DNA of 64,000 nucleotides from Ovis canadensis (lineage: Eukaryota > Chordata > Mammalia > Artiodactyla > Bovidae). The notes under the pieces are model-generated. The model was not told the DNA's origin and made no database searches. It worked only from the letters and a program-made list of their open reading frames with translations. A program made the position numbers and the translations under genes. Numbering within the stretch: the stretch's first letter is position 1; each line of letters opens with the position of its first letter. Positions 38,001 through 49,659 of this stretch are shown here, piece after piece. Location: positions 11,025,501 to 11,089,500 of the forward strand of contig NC_091247.1 of the NCBI RefSeq assembly GCF_042477335.2, given 5' to 3'.

Positions 38001-39137
38001 TGGCCACCTGATGAGAAGAGCTGACTCACTGGAGAAGACCCTGATGCTGGGAAAGATTGAGGGCAGGAGGAGAAAGGGGACAACAGAGGATGAGATGGTT
38101 GGATGGCATCACCAACTCAATGGACATGGGTTTGGGTGGACTCTGGGAGTTGGTGATGGACAGGGAGGCCTGGCGTGCTGCGGTTCATGGGGTCACAAAG
38201 AGTCGGACACGACTGAGCGACTGCACTGAACTGAATGTGGTATTACCTAGATTTAAGTGGTAGGATTTGAGTCCAGGTCTGTCAGTCAGGCTCGGACCCA
38301 AGGGACCAGCTCCCATCTCCTTGCCCTCCCACCCCAGCCCTACTGGTGCTTCTTGCTGGGACGCCCAGCTCAAATGCTGGTAGACTCTGCGGAATGCAGA
38401 ACAGGTCAATGAGCCTCAGTCTCCCAATCTGGGCTGAAGAGCCTCACCTTTGTGGCCACGCAGTCTCCACAGCAGCCTCCCGCTCTGGGTCTCCCAGCCA
38501 TATACACAGCCGTCCTCGGAGGCTGTGAGCAGCCTCTGGCCATCAGGAGAGAAGGCAGAAGAGTTGACCTGGAAGGAAAGTACAAAAGGCCTATCGTGGG
38601 GCAAGAAACACTTTCTGCTCATGCCTAACTCCAGACTCCTGAGCCAGCCCTAAACACTGCCCCAAGAGCTTGGGTCGGAGCTTGGACTTCAAGCCTCTCA
38701 ACAACCAGAACCCAGGAACCACTCTGCAGTCGAGTCAAGAGCTTGGAGCCTTCTCTGCTGTCTTGTAAAACCAGAGCCTGAGGCTCAGAGCTAGCCTTCT
38801 TTAGAAGCCAAGATCCCGTTTTAGAACTGGAGTCCAGAACTAGCTTAAAATCTGCTCTGTGCCGAGTTCCCTCTTAAGCCAGAGTCCAGAGAACACTGGA
38901 ATCAGCTAGGAGTTTGAACCCTCTCTGGAACCACAGCTTAGAATTCTAGACCCCATTCTGCAACCGGAGCTCGGGGAACACTCGAGCTCCCGAACCACGC
39001 AGAACCAGAAACTACTCGAAAGCCAAGAAGCCCAAGGTCTGTCTGGGGAAAGGTCGACAGAACCTCACCTCCCCACGGTGCCGGCCGAAGAATTTCACTC
39101 TCCCCACGGCCAGCTTCCCTCGGGGCTTGCTGTTCAT
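35007..39137 (-). CDS. WDR38: WDR38 (WD repeat domain 38), 9 exons, C-terminus shorter than human
   Basis: This is a WD40 beta-propeller protein of unknown molecular role. Coding exons on the - strand are 39137-39069, 38568-38448, 36919-36803, 36688-36591, 36265-36185, 35964-35833, 35711-35562, 35220-35173 and 35081-35007, all GT-AG with matching phases. They give 296 residues. Blades begin near [60 protein letters not shown] and [11 protein letters not shown]. Several end in W-D-like strands (RLWD, MLWE, RMWD, HIWK, KVWD). It is collinear with the 314-aa human protein I recall, then meets TAG at 35009-35007 where human has Gln, losing about 18 residues. All upstream exons are intact, so it is probably functional. 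Confidence 0.93.
35173..35220 (-). CDS. WDR38: WDR38 coding exon 8 (16 codons)
   Basis: Acceptor atttccag and donor gtaagg flank [16 protein letters not shown], the W-D strand of blade 6. Very short, but it matches human exactly in position. Confidence 0.93.
35562..35711 (-). CDS. WDR38: WDR38 coding exon 7
   Basis: Acceptor gtccag and donor gtaacc flank 50 codons: [27 protein letters not shown] and [14 protein letters not shown]. It spans the end of blade 5 and most of blade 6. Confidence 0.94.
35833..35964 (-). CDS. WDR38: WDR38 coding exon 6
   Basis: Acceptor ctgcag and donor gtgagc flank 44 codons: [27 protein letters not shown] and LCYSPSGLL. It spans the end of blade 4 and the start of blade 5. 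Confidence 0.94.
36185..36265 (-). CDS. WDR38: WDR38 coding exon 5
   Basis: Acceptor ctccag and donor gtgagc flank 27 codons: [15 protein letters not shown] and [12 protein letters not shown]. This is the start of blade 4. Confidence 0.93.
36591..36688 (-). CDS. WDR38: WDR38 coding exon 4
   Basis: Acceptor tctacag and donor gtatgt. It completes the Gly, then [28 protein letters not shown] and VQ. This is blade 3. Confidence 0.94.
36803..36919 (-). CDS. WDR38: WDR38 coding exon 3
   Basis: Acceptor gccccag and donor gtaagt. Split Gly codons occur at both ends. It encodes [27 protein letters not shown] and LQVLK, which is blade 2. Confidence 0.94.
37390..37633 (+). repeat. Old L1-like fragment
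   Basis: 'gttatgattccacttacaccaggtac ... cggttgccaggggctgagg ... tgagctgtacacttaaaaatggttg' is typical old mammalian L1 3' text. It lies in WDR38 intron 2. Confidence 0.55.
37634..38235 (+). repeat. BovB LINE 3' fragment in WDR38 intron 2
   Basis: 'gactttattttctgggctccaaaatcactgcag' through 'gactgagcgactgcactgaactga' is about 600 bp of BovB 3' end, antisense to WDR38 and same orientation as 29541-30330. Short open frames remain but none is intact. Confidence 0.88.
38448..38568 (-). CDS. WDR38: WDR38 coding exon 2
   Basis: Acceptor ttccag and donor gtgagg flank 40 codons plus one base of a Gly codon: [36 protein letters not shown]. This is WD blade 1. Confidence 0.93.
39069..39137 (-). CDS. 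WDR38: WDR38 coding exon 1
   Basis: The ATG at 39137 starts [15 protein letters not shown] and FFGRHRGE (23 codons), ending at donor gtgagg. The frame stays open upstream to 39791, but the human protein also starts at MNS, so this Met is chosen. Confidence 0.9.
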
Positions 39138-39247
39138 GGACCTGAGGCCTCCTGCCCTGGCGGGCTCCCTCCTAGGCGGGCGCTGATCCGGCCTGCGGAC
39201 CTGACTTAGGACAAGGTGGAGGGGAAGGGGGAAACTGTGTACAAGCG

Positions 39248-39261
39248 GTCTCCATGGCAAT
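39248..39261 (-). promoter_or_regulatory. WDR38: RFX X-box in the WDR38 promoter
   Basis: Read in the WDR38 direction the 14-mer is ATTGCCATGGAGAC, a full match to the X-box consensus RYYNYYATRRNRAC bound by RFX factors. It lies 111-124 bp upstream of the start codon, the usual distance for cilium-gene X-boxes. The surrounding promoter is GC-rich. Confidence 0.6.
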
Positions 39262-41114
39262 CGGGGCGGGGCACGCAGCCGCTCTGGGGTCTCTGGGAAG
39301 CCATGAGAAGGGAGTCTGGGAGAGACTGTTCCCAGCCCGGGGGAAGTGGGACAGCAGCAGGCTGGACCGCGGATGGCTCCAGGAAGGAACTTCCGTGCCC
39401 TAACCGCGGGCAGTCGGACTTTGGGCAGCTCTGGCCGCGGGGCGGGATGGCGCCCGGCGGCCGCTAGAGGGCACGCCAGCACCACATACCGCGTCAGCCT
39501 CTGCGGCTGCACCGAACCCAGGCACAGTGCTGAGGGCACACAAGCCTGTTGGAGAGGATCCTGTTTCCCCATCTGCCCAATGGGGAGTCCCATCCCTGCC
39601 CCCCAGGGATCCAGGCATGACACAAGATAGGTGCCGATGAGGGCCCACTCTGGACCAAAGACCCTTTTCCTCCAGGAGTGGCGAGTACCGGGGCTGAAAT
39701 GCTCCCATGTAACCGCTGGAAACGATATGATATTTAGATATTCATCTGGGCCCTCCAGGATGTGGAGAGCCAGAGGCAGTATGCAAAGCACAGGACATTA
39801 AAAAGTGAAGTCTCTGATGACATTCCTAGCAGCACGAAGTGTTCCAACTGAGGACGTGGAGGGAGGCCCCAGGAGTTGTCAAGATCCTTGTTGGATAGCT
39901 CAGCTGAAACCAGAAAGAACAGGACTTGGTTTCAATGTGCATTTTTCAGATGAAGAAACTGAAGCTCCAGGAGGTGGGGGGACTTGCTCAAGGTCACTCA
40001 GCCAATAGGAAAGGAATTGGGACCTCATCTCATGTCTCTCTGACCCTGAGGCCTATATTAGGATCACCTGCCATGAACTCCAGTGGCCTCACAGCAGATG
40101 AAGCATCTGACTCCTGGTACATCTGGGAAACTGGCCTTGGGGGGACAAACTAGGTCCAGTCATCCAGCATTTCCCTGGCAGAGCTGGGGGCAGAACCCAG
40201 CCCTCTCCCCACGGTTGGACAGGGGTGGGACTAAGATACCCCACTCTCCCACTTTCCAGTGGCTCCCTGAGGGTGCGGCTGGGGCAGCTGGGCTTTGGGA
40301 GTTTCAAACTCAAGTGAAGTGTTCCCAGTGGTGATTCACACCCCTCCCCCCAGACCTCTTTGCCAGAAATTCTTCTCACGGAGATCTGCTGTTCTCCTGC
40401 TCTATTTTAGGTCCTAGACAGTCAGGCGGACAAGGGGGCGACAATGGTGGCTTTGAGGCTACCCCACCCCCACTCTAACTCCCAAAGGACCCAGGTCAGT
40501 GAATTGGCTCCCCAGGGACTCCTCTGGTCCCATAGGGCCACCTCTGGCCCAGCCCCGCCCCAGCTCCAGACTTGGGTCCTGAACACGGCTCCCCCATCAC
40601 TGACTCCCCAGACCCTCTCCTCCCTCTCTCTGCTTAGGCACCCTGCAGCCCATGCCACAGCCACCTAGTTGCTCCTGCTTTACCCGAAGTACCCAGAAGC
40701 ACATGTTCCTGAGCTCAGCCCGTCACTCCCAGAGCGCTCTGGATAGACCTTGTCCACCAGGCCCTGCAACCACTCAGCCTGTAGCAGTGTGGCTGGGGTT
40801 AAAACATTTCTGCTTAACCCAGGAGTCTGTGGTTGGAATCACCCACAGAGAATTCCAGGGCCCTTGGACCAAGCATCATATCCACCTCTCCTGCTTCATT
40901 CTGCCCCTGTTCCCCGACCCCCCTGGCCCATCTAACTCCCTGAACTTATCCACAGGGGGCCCTTCTCCTTCCCTGCATCCCACCCTAGGCCTGTGCACAC
41001 GGGGTTTCCCACCCTCTTGGCCTGATGCTTCCCCTGGATGGACGTCCTTTGCCCAGTTCCCAGACTAAGTCAGAGCTCCTGCCCCAAAGATGGGGCACTA
41101 AAGCCATGATTCTG

Positions 41115-41290
41115 GGTTAAATCCAGGTTCCGCCAGCTACTGGCTCTGCAACCTTGGGTAAGCTAACTGGTCACTCGGTGCCTTGATTTCCTCATCTGTA
41201 AAATGGGAGTGCTGACAGTGGTTACCTTGTCGGGAGTTGGTGACACGGTACCTGTTAAGGGTGCCTGGTGTGCAGAAAGTGCTCAGAGAA
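41115..41290 (+). repeat. MIR SINE
   Basis: 'aatccaggttccgccagctactggctctgcaaccttgggtaag ... ttcctcatctgtaaaatggg' is a clear sense MIR. Confidence 0.7.
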
Positions 41291-41879
41291 GGGGAGGGGG
41301 ACTTGATATCCATCTTTGTCATTTCAGGCTAAAGCTCCGAATGCCCTTTGTCATGCTCCCAATGCCCTCAGTCATCACCTGAAGGGCCCACAGCCCAGGT
41401 ACACCTCATGATGTAGGGAAGACCTTGTAATCAGGAGCTGTCTGGCTTCATGCGCAGCAGGGGCTGAAGGTGTGGCAAACCCTGGCTTTGGGCAGGGGCT
41501 GAGCTTGCAGGATGTGGTCTGTGGCAGCATGGGAAAGGGGCGGGCATGAGGGGGTCACAGTTATGGCGGCAGCAGAAGTATTTCATATCTCACTGGCTCA
41601 GTGGGATTGAGTAACTCAGAATCCAGCCTCTCCAGGAGAGTCTTGGGGGCCACTTTCCACCCTTTGGCTGTCTCTTCCTTCTCCGAGAGCCTGCCACGTT
41701 TTCTTCTCCCTCAGCCCCAACTGCCTGGGGCAGGGGGCTCTGTGCTTAGCTTCTGCACTCTCACCCCATCTCCTGAAAATAACCCACAGTTCTGGGACCA
41801 GATTTACTTCTCTTCATTTCCTCCAAGTACCAGCCTTCCCAGGCTCCTTAGTTCCTTCTGAACCTGCTGTAGATACACA

Positions 41880-41980
41880 GTCATTTTAAAGAGAAAACTG
41901 GAGATTCTGAAAGGAAAATGACTTGCTCAAGATCACACAGCTGGAGAGTAGTAGAGCTGAGATTCAAACCCATGTCCAAT
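41880..41980. repeat. MIR SINE fragment
   Basis: 'aaaatgacttgctcaagatcacacagctggagag' followed by 'attcaaaccca' is the antisense MIR core. Confidence 0.6.
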
Positions 41981-42609
41981 AGCCCCTAAGCCCCCAGCTC
42001 ATTTCTGGCACCAGGCACTCAATAAAGTTTGGGGAGCCTGGGGTATGAGCCTCTGCCCCAACACCCAGCCCTCACCCCCTGTGAATGAGATCTCACTATC
42101 CTGCAGGACAACCTCTCCCATCGTGGTGTTAGAAAATCCTCAGTGAGTCAGAATCTGCCTTGTACCGTCTAACAGAGTGGAAGATAGGCCCGGGCTGCCT
42201 CTCTGCATTTCTACTCCCAGGGACACATCCAGTGCTGTTGGTACTGTCGTTCTGGAAGGCTGGAAACGACCTGAAGGGTCATCTGACAAAACGCCCAGCG
42301 AAAAAGCAACACGGCAGAAGGCACTACAAGGAGAATCCCCCTCATATAAAAATCGACACACCAAAGACTGCCTTCCGTTTCTCAGGCACACATCCATATG
42401 CACTGGAGCCATAAAGAAAAGCAGGAGTGGGCAACTCCTAGCCCTCCAGAGGGGTCGGCTGTGGAGAGGAGGCGGGAGGGACTCAGCCGCCTTGGAGAGC
42501 ACTTGCTCCTGTAATATCTGGCATTGAAGCTGGGCAGCGGGCACCCAGGTGTCCTTTGGATTATTCTTTAATAACTGGCTCTGCCTATTTGACCCTGCCC
42601 TCCTTTCCT

Positions 42610-42816
42610 GGCTTCCCTGGTGGCTCAGTGGTGAGGAATCTGTCTGTCAATACCGGAAACATTGCGGTTTTGATCCCTGGGTCAGGAAGATCCCATGGAA
42701 AAGGAAATAGCAACCCACTTCAGTATTCTTGCCTGGGAAATCCCATAGACAGAGGAGCACGGCGGGCTGCAGTCCATGGGGTCGCAGAGTCGGACACAAC
42801 TTAGAGACTAAACAGC
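42610..42816 (+). repeat. Bov-tA SINE
   Basis: Sense Bov-tA: ggcttccctggtggctcagtggtgagg through gagtcggacacaacttagagac. Confidence 0.88.
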
Positions 42817-44224
42817 AACCACCGCCTCTCCTGCCTTCTCCCGGCTTCCTCACCTTCTCCCTCACTTCTTGTCCCCATCACCCCCAGTCCTGAGCAGTTT
42901 GGTGGATTATGCGGTGTCAGGGCTAGTATGAACTTTCAGACAGTGCCCCAGCAAGCAGAGAAAACTTTTGTAGCAGTCAGGAGAGAGAGGTGGAGAGTCA
43001 GAAGCCCTGCTTCCTGCAAGCTTTCCAACTCCTAGCTCCAGTCTCAAGGCTGCCTTGTCCTAAAATACACCTGTTTCCTTAAAGTACATTCCTTTTTTTT
43101 TTTTTGCTGAGTGAGCACCAGTGTGGTTTAGGTTATTTGCCACCTGAAGGGCTTTGATTAAAATATCTCTGGAATTTTCACAGCTGGTGCCCCGATGTTA
43201 TGCCTTTGGGACCTCCTTTCTGGGACTCCCTTGCACATGGGGATCACCTAGGGGAGATCAACACCTTCCAGTCTCAGTCCTTTCCCCACAACCTGGACCA
43301 CCCTTGCTGGAATACACCGTACTTGTCATTGTCCCTCCTAAAGTGTGAAGGCCAGAACAGGAAACATGCTCTTTGGCGGGGCTGACAAGTGCCAAGTTGA
43401 AATATACTGTCATCTCCAGTTTTCTCAAACTCTCGTAACGCAGCCTGCCTTACTAGAGTCACTTGTTTTCAACAGCTACTCTAATCTGGTGACTCACTGT
43501 GTTTTCAGTGGGAGCTTTTTCCCATGAACAACTCTCCAATCAACTCTCCCTCCCTGATGTGCTACTTGCACAATGGATTCTTCGGAAACACGAAAGACCT
43601 TACGTTACGCTGGCTAAATGTCATCTTTCTGGATCTCATCCAGCAGTCTGGTCTTGAAAGCATTGTAAGTCTGGCTGCCACTGCACAAAGCATTAATTCT
43701 GCCACTGTGGCAGCTGCGAGCTTTATGAGTAGGCCTTCTGTGTTCTGAGTCCAAACTGTGAACATGATGGTCAGCGAGATAAGGATAAGGACAGAGCCCT
43801 GTGGTCTATCCCTGGATTCTCACTTTTCTGGCACCCATCCACACCCATCACTAATGGGGGAGAACCCACTTTCCTTAAAGGTAGATTTGAGTGGAGAGGG
43901 GAGTGATGTGATCCTACCTCTACCAAAGTTCTCTGGTTGTAAATAACAAGAACCATCAACTACCAAAAGGGACCATAGGAGAACGGAATGAATGGCAAGG
44001 TTGGGGGGAGTGGTAAATCAGAGGGAAAGGATAGGAACCAGGGCTAAGAATTCAGGGTGAATCCTGGATGCTTCCAGGTCTTTGGAGAAAGTGACTGACC
44101 CAGCGTGCCCGCTCCTCTGCCAGTGCGGGGCATCTTAACTGTCAATCCCCACAAGATTTGGACTTCCATCCCCACCTCCACCCTTCCCTGTTAATCAGTA
44201 AGGGGGTCTCCAGATTGGTTTAAA

Positions 44225-44480
44225 ACCAGCTATGCACCTATAGGCTCAGGGGTCAGACAGCTGCTTTCAAATCTGACTTCGCAACCTACCAGCTGTGACC
44301 TCAGGCAAGTTGCCTAACGGCTCGGTGTTTCCTTTTCCCCACACTTAGGAAGATGGTTAATGCTCGTCTTGTAGGGTTTGCTTTGAGGCAGACCCTTTGC
44401 ATGTATTGCACGCATTTGTGTTCACACATGCAAAGTGCTTGGCATAGCACCTTGTGTACAGTAAGTGCTCTGAGTTGGTC
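44225..44480 (+). repeat. MIR-like SINE
   Basis: 'ctgctttcaaatctgacttcgcaacctaccagctgtgacctcaggcaagttgcc' and later 'gcacctt gtgtacagtaagtgctc' fit a sense MIR. Confidence 0.6.
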
Positions 44481-45103
44481 AGCTGTGTTACTAAAGCAGT
44501 ATTGCGTCATGAGTCCACATTTTCCCGCTGTAGTCCCAAAGATAGGTGATGAGCTGTCAGGCCTTACAGAAACCCGGGTGTATCTGGATTGGGTTATTAA
44601 AGCATCCTGTTATTAAAGCAGAGAGGCAAGAGCAATTTGATTGAATTCCTGGTGACCCTTGCTGGCATTTCTGGTCACACTTCCTTTTCTGAGCCCTCTC
44701 AAAGCACTACCAAATGATCTGTCCAGAAGTGTTTGGCAATTAATGATGGGCTAACTGGCCTGTGATTGGGGACTCACCCTTCCTAGAAAAGTGGGACTTC
44801 TTTTTCCTGACTTCTTGCCTCTATAGTGTCAGTCACACCTTCCACTGGGGCTCTCTTGGGGTAGTTTGCTAGACCTAGAGACTTGGTCTTATTTATTTAC
44901 TTTGTAATATTTTTAGTGTGGATTTTCTAAGACTTTTTTCCATTTGGGTAGCAACGTGACCCAGGCGCCAGAAGGAACCCAAGAATCTCAGGGGGCCTGA
45001 CCACCACCCACTGTCCCCAGTGTGGACTGTGACCTCATGCCTGCTTTCCAAGCTCTCAGGTTCAAGGACGCTTACCCCCAGGCCCTGTGGGCCTCTCCCA
45101 CAT

Positions 45104-45145
45104 TCCAGTGACTCTCACAGAGAGTCCAGTGACTCTCACAGAGAG
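45104..45145. repeat. Perfect 21-bp tandem duplication
   Basis: The unit tccagtgactctcacagagag occurs twice head-to-tail without mismatch. Confidence 0.9.
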
Positions 45146-48100
45146 GGAGAAACCTCTGGGACCCTGGGACGAGCCCCAGAGAGGTCTCGAACTCACCACC
45201 CTCCTGATGCCAGACCCAGACAAGAACGGAATGTAGCCAGCAGGGCCTCAGTGACAAGCCCTCCTGGCTTGTCGAGTCTGGGCCACAGCCTAGCCAAAGA
45301 ACAGTTTTATGGTATTTCATTTCTTTAATTTCTTTTTCATTTTTCTTTTAATTCTTAAAACATCCTGGACACAACAGTGTTAAAAGGACTCGACTGAGGA
45401 CAGGACAGCCACTCATTCTCCCAAGCCTCCAGTGTTGCAGCCGCGGTTACTCCTCAGGTGAGGCCTGTGCTTGCAATTACGCCGATTTGGGGTGGCACGT
45501 GGTTCCACCACGACTCCAGAGTTGTTGCTGAGGTGGAAGGGGCAGGCCTAGGTCATGAGGCAGACACAGTACATTGAACCTGGGTCTGACTTCTCTACGC
45601 CTTTGCTGGGCCCTGTTACATCTCTAATCAGCTTTATTCCTAGCACACGAACCAATGTTTTTAATTTTTTAAAATGCTTTAAAATACATGCTGACTGCAA
45701 AATATGGGTATGTATATGTATAAGACATAAGTGTCCGCCTCACTTCTTACAAGGATTGGTTGTGAACAGTTTAGGGGTGGGTGTCCTTCTAGTGACTTCT
45801 CCTCTGAACCCTATTTTCCCTTTGTAAAGTGTAAACAGTGATGCTTGGTCCAAGGGGTTCTGTGAAGGGAGGTGTTGCTCATTTCAAAGAGGCAAAGTAA
45901 ACAGAGTGCCCGGTCTGGATCTAAAATATAATAGGTGCACAGGGAATGCTGCTTATTTCTCAGTGGTTACAAATGACTCCTTGTGTGATTGTGCCCCTTC
46001 AAGCCTCAGTCACCCCCTTTGGTCTCCCCAGCTTGCAGCCTGTGGTCAAACCCCATTTACTGCTCTCTCACTGGATCCAGAAGAAATTAGTTTTGGCCCA
46101 AAAAATCAGGGGAGAGGTAGAGGAAGGGATGAAACTCTCAGAACTTAATGGCCTCCTTGGGGTGACTGATCTTCAGCATGGGGTACCATCTGTCTTCAGC
46201 ATGGGGTACAATCCCATTTTTTGCAGGCAAGGAGACCAGGGTTGGAGTGTGGAAGTGACTTAGCCAAGACCACCTGACTAGTGGGCACAAGAGCTAGAAT
46301 GGATACCAGGCAGGTAGGTCCCTTCTGCCAAGCCACTCTGACGGCAAGTCAGTAATTCAGTATCCTAAATCCCTGTATTCAGGGTAGGCTCAGTGGAGAT
46401 CTTGAAAATGCTTTTTGAATGAAAGAATAGGTGAATGAATGAATCATGGCTACAGTATATAAATCATATATAGTTACCATTTGTACAGCTTTGGTTTCCT
46501 TTTCACATCCCTCATTTCACATGATTTTTTAACAGTAATCCTACCTGCTAGGAAGCTTCACTTCTGTTTCACATATGGGGAAATAGGTTTGTTTTTCCAT
46601 TTTGGCCCCAGGCCTTAGCATGAGAAGGAGACAGAGCTGGAACTCATGCCCAAGTTGTCTGAAGTCAGAGGCCACGTGAGCTGTTTCCACTGGCCCCTCT
46701 GCCCTCTGCACAGTGCCAGGGCCAGCCCTGGGAGCTCCTGAAAATGGCATAGGTCAGGGCTAAACTAAGTGCTCACTAGATGTTGAAGCACTAGGTGCCT
46801 GCACTGATGCCTGAGGGATACAGGGCTTGTCTGCTCAGGACCATGTGAATAATGGGCTTTGGGATACTTGCCCAAATTCTCCTGGATGCCCATCCTATCC
46901 CAGCTGGGTTTGGTCTCCCTGGAGCCCTGCATAGGAAGGCTCCAGAAGAAGTTGACACCCAGCTCTGGTCTCTCTGTGTCCTTCCTGGCTCTGAGGGAGA
47001 AGGGTTGGAGGAAAGGGTGGGGCTTGCTCAGGTCCTGAGGCATCTGTGAAGGCGGTTGACCAAGGTTGGCATCTAGTGGACGAATTCCCACCTCCTCGGG
47101 TTTTGGAGGGACATGACCTTGCCCTGAGAAGTAGCTCAGGAAGTCAAAAATGAGGGTCCTAGAATCCTCTTCCCCACCAGCTCTGGGAGCCCTGGGCTTG
47201 GCCTCAGGGCAGGGGCAGCCTTGGCCTGCTCACCCTCGCCCCTTTCCTTCCTTCTTTGCTTTTGCCCTCCACCCCCATTGCCTTCCTCTCTCCTGCATCC
47301 CTCCCTCCGGCTCTTGCTAAATCCTGCCCCTCCACCCACTGAGCCTGCTACCTGAGCTCTGCCAAGCCTGAGAGCTCAGGGAGGAGGGCCTGGCTCCCTC
47401 GGGCCATCAGGGATGTCTTCTAGGCAGGTTTCAAGGCCTCTGGAGTTAAGGAGGTGTCTGGCAAATGCCAAACAGGGAGAGGATCTGGGAGGGGGAATGG
47501 GGTGTCCAGGGCCCTGGACCACCCGGGGGGCATCCACAGGAAACAGGAATGAGAGCTGAGAAGAGGTGAGGAAATGCACCTTGAATGCCAGGCTAAGGGG
47601 CTTCACATGCCCAGACCAGTGGTTTTCCAAGTAGATGTCATGGAACCCAGAGGGTACAAGAAGGAGCCTCAGAACTCCTTGGAGGGGTGAAAGACCAGGA
47701 GGAGGAGACCCAGGGGTAGAATTCTGGGCCCCTGGCCCCACTCCAGCCAGAATGACTCTAATTTCACAATATTTGCATTCAGCGGGACGAGGGGGTGACC
47801 CACCTGGGCTTTAGGAAGCGAGTGCTGGCTGCCAGAGAGGAAGAATTGGGCTCACACAGGCCTCCTGACCTTTTTTCCTCACGTCACCAGGAGGTAATAA
47901 TAATAATAATAGCAACCCGATCATCACAGAGCCAGCAGGTGCCAGACTACGCACACTGCATTACCGCATCAGGTAGAGTGGGTACCTGTGCCGGTGGGGA
48001 GCTTGAGGGCTCGGGAGAGGAAGAGACTCCAAACCAGGGTCACCACCCAGCCTCAGGGGCAGAGTCAGGATACAGACCCGGGGTCTGGTGTACCCTGGAG

Positions 48101-49058
48101 TGCCTGACCGCTGGGCAGCCCAGAGCAGCTGTGGAGCAGCTGCCATGGGATCCGACCTTGGCTGGAGCCCCCTCTGCCCACCTGCCCTCCCAACTGTCTC
48201 AGCCACACCTGGCACCCATATGCCCTGTGGAACTCTGACCAGCCTTGTGCTGCCCTTCAAGGAGACAGCTGGTAGGTGGGGGTTGGGAGACATGAGTAGG
48301 GTGGGGGCCAGAAAGCAGGAGCAGCTCTGGCAGGGCAGGGATAGACTAGCCGCCTCTACTTGCTGTGTGACCTTGGGCTCCTTGTCAGGCCTCTCTGGGC
48401 TAGGGCTGCTCTGAGCCACCTGGAGCTGGAGCTTCAGGGTTAGCTACAGGGAACTGGTGGCTTCCTGGGTTCATCTGCTCATGCCTGAAACAGCACACTG
48501 GGCTCCACAGGACGCTACCACATCCTTCACCCCAGGGCCAGAGTGCTGGGAGCTGACCGCCCGCTGGTAAGATCCCAGGCCAGTGTCTCAGCTTCCTCAC
48601 CAGTACATTGAGAGGGTTGGTGGCTGGATGCCCTGCAGATAGCTGCTGCCTCCTCCACTTGGGGGCTATCCACAGCAGCTGCCCACACCTCCAGCCCGCT
48701 CCCCAGGGCCCCAACCTTCCTCAATGGCCATTTTGTGTCCTTGCCAGAGGACTGCTGTTTGCTCAGCTGCCCCACCCCTGAGACCTCATGATAATGGACT
48801 CCTGTCTGCCCCTGGAGGCCCCTGTGTCTGAGGGCTGCGGGGTGAGAAGCCCTCTCCTTCTGTCTGTCTGGTTCATTGTCCTTCCCTTCCTGTCTGGGTC
48901 AGGATGGGAGGCATTTGTGGTCATTTCCTCTCAGACTTGTTTCCCTTTCTAGAAGCTGAGGCCTGAATCCCAGCGTCCTGCCACCCCTAGCCGTGCATTC
49001 CCATGCAAGTCCCAGTGGCCCTCAGCCTCAGTTTCCCATTCTGTAGCACCCACCTAGT

Positions 49059-49262
49059 CATGCTTGCTCAGTCAAGTCCAACTCTTGTGACCCCTTGGAC
49101 TGTAGCCCACCAGGCTCCTCTGTCCATGGAATTTTCTAGGCAAGAATACTGGAGTGGGTTGCCATTTCCTACTCCAGGGGATCTTCTGGCACCAGGGATC
49201 AAATCCTCATCTCTTGCGTCTCTTGCATTGGCAGGCAGATTCTTTACTACTGTACCACCTGG
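49059..49262 (-). repeat. Bov-tA SINE
   Basis: Antisense Bov-tA: tgcttgctcagtcaagtccaactc through ttctttactactgtaccacctggg. Followed by MIR-like text (about 49265-49460: tggcttaataccataagcctcagtttcc). Confidence 0.83.
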
Positions 49263-49659
49263 GTTCAAATCCCCAGTTCAAATCCTATTACTTATTGGCT
49301 TAATACCATAAGCCTCAGTTTCCATCTGAAAAACAGGAGTATTTCCTACCAGCCTCGTAGGCGTACAGTCATGGGAACTGACAGCCCTGGGCTGCTTTAT
49401 AGCTGAGTGACTTTGGGTGAGTCACTTGACCCCTCCAAGCCTCAGCTTTGTCCTCTATGGAGTGGGGACCTGCTGTGGATGTTCCAGGTGAGAAATCAGG
49501 GGAGGGCACACACACCTGGCACACACTAGGTGCTCAGTAAGGGCTGGCTTTGAAAAGCCACTTAGGAACAATGAGGCGAGATGGTCGCACATCCCACAAA
49601 CAAAACGGATGAGGTTCCTAGGCAACTTCCCCTCCCCAGACTCCAAGTGGATCTCTCTA

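Larger units (their letters stand above)
39265..42609. other. Intergenic sequence right of WDR38
   Basis: It is mostly unique with MIR-like pieces (about 39930-40010, 41115-41290, 41880-41980). No splice-bounded coding pattern or known protein is visible in any frame. Confidence 0.55.
42817..49058. other. Intergenic sequence
   Basis: About 6 kb of largely unique sequence with a MIR (44225-44480), a 21-bp tandem duplication (45104-45145), a 23-bp spaced duplication (46171-46213) and an (AAT)n run near 47896-47912. I find no gene. Confidence 0.55.

Noticed and set aside
39012-39791. 259-codon open frame on the - strand
   Set aside because: Its last part is real WDR38 exon 1, but upstream of the Met at 39137 it does not resemble WDR38, and the end after 39069 is intron. 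The long frame comes from GC-rich promoter DNA.
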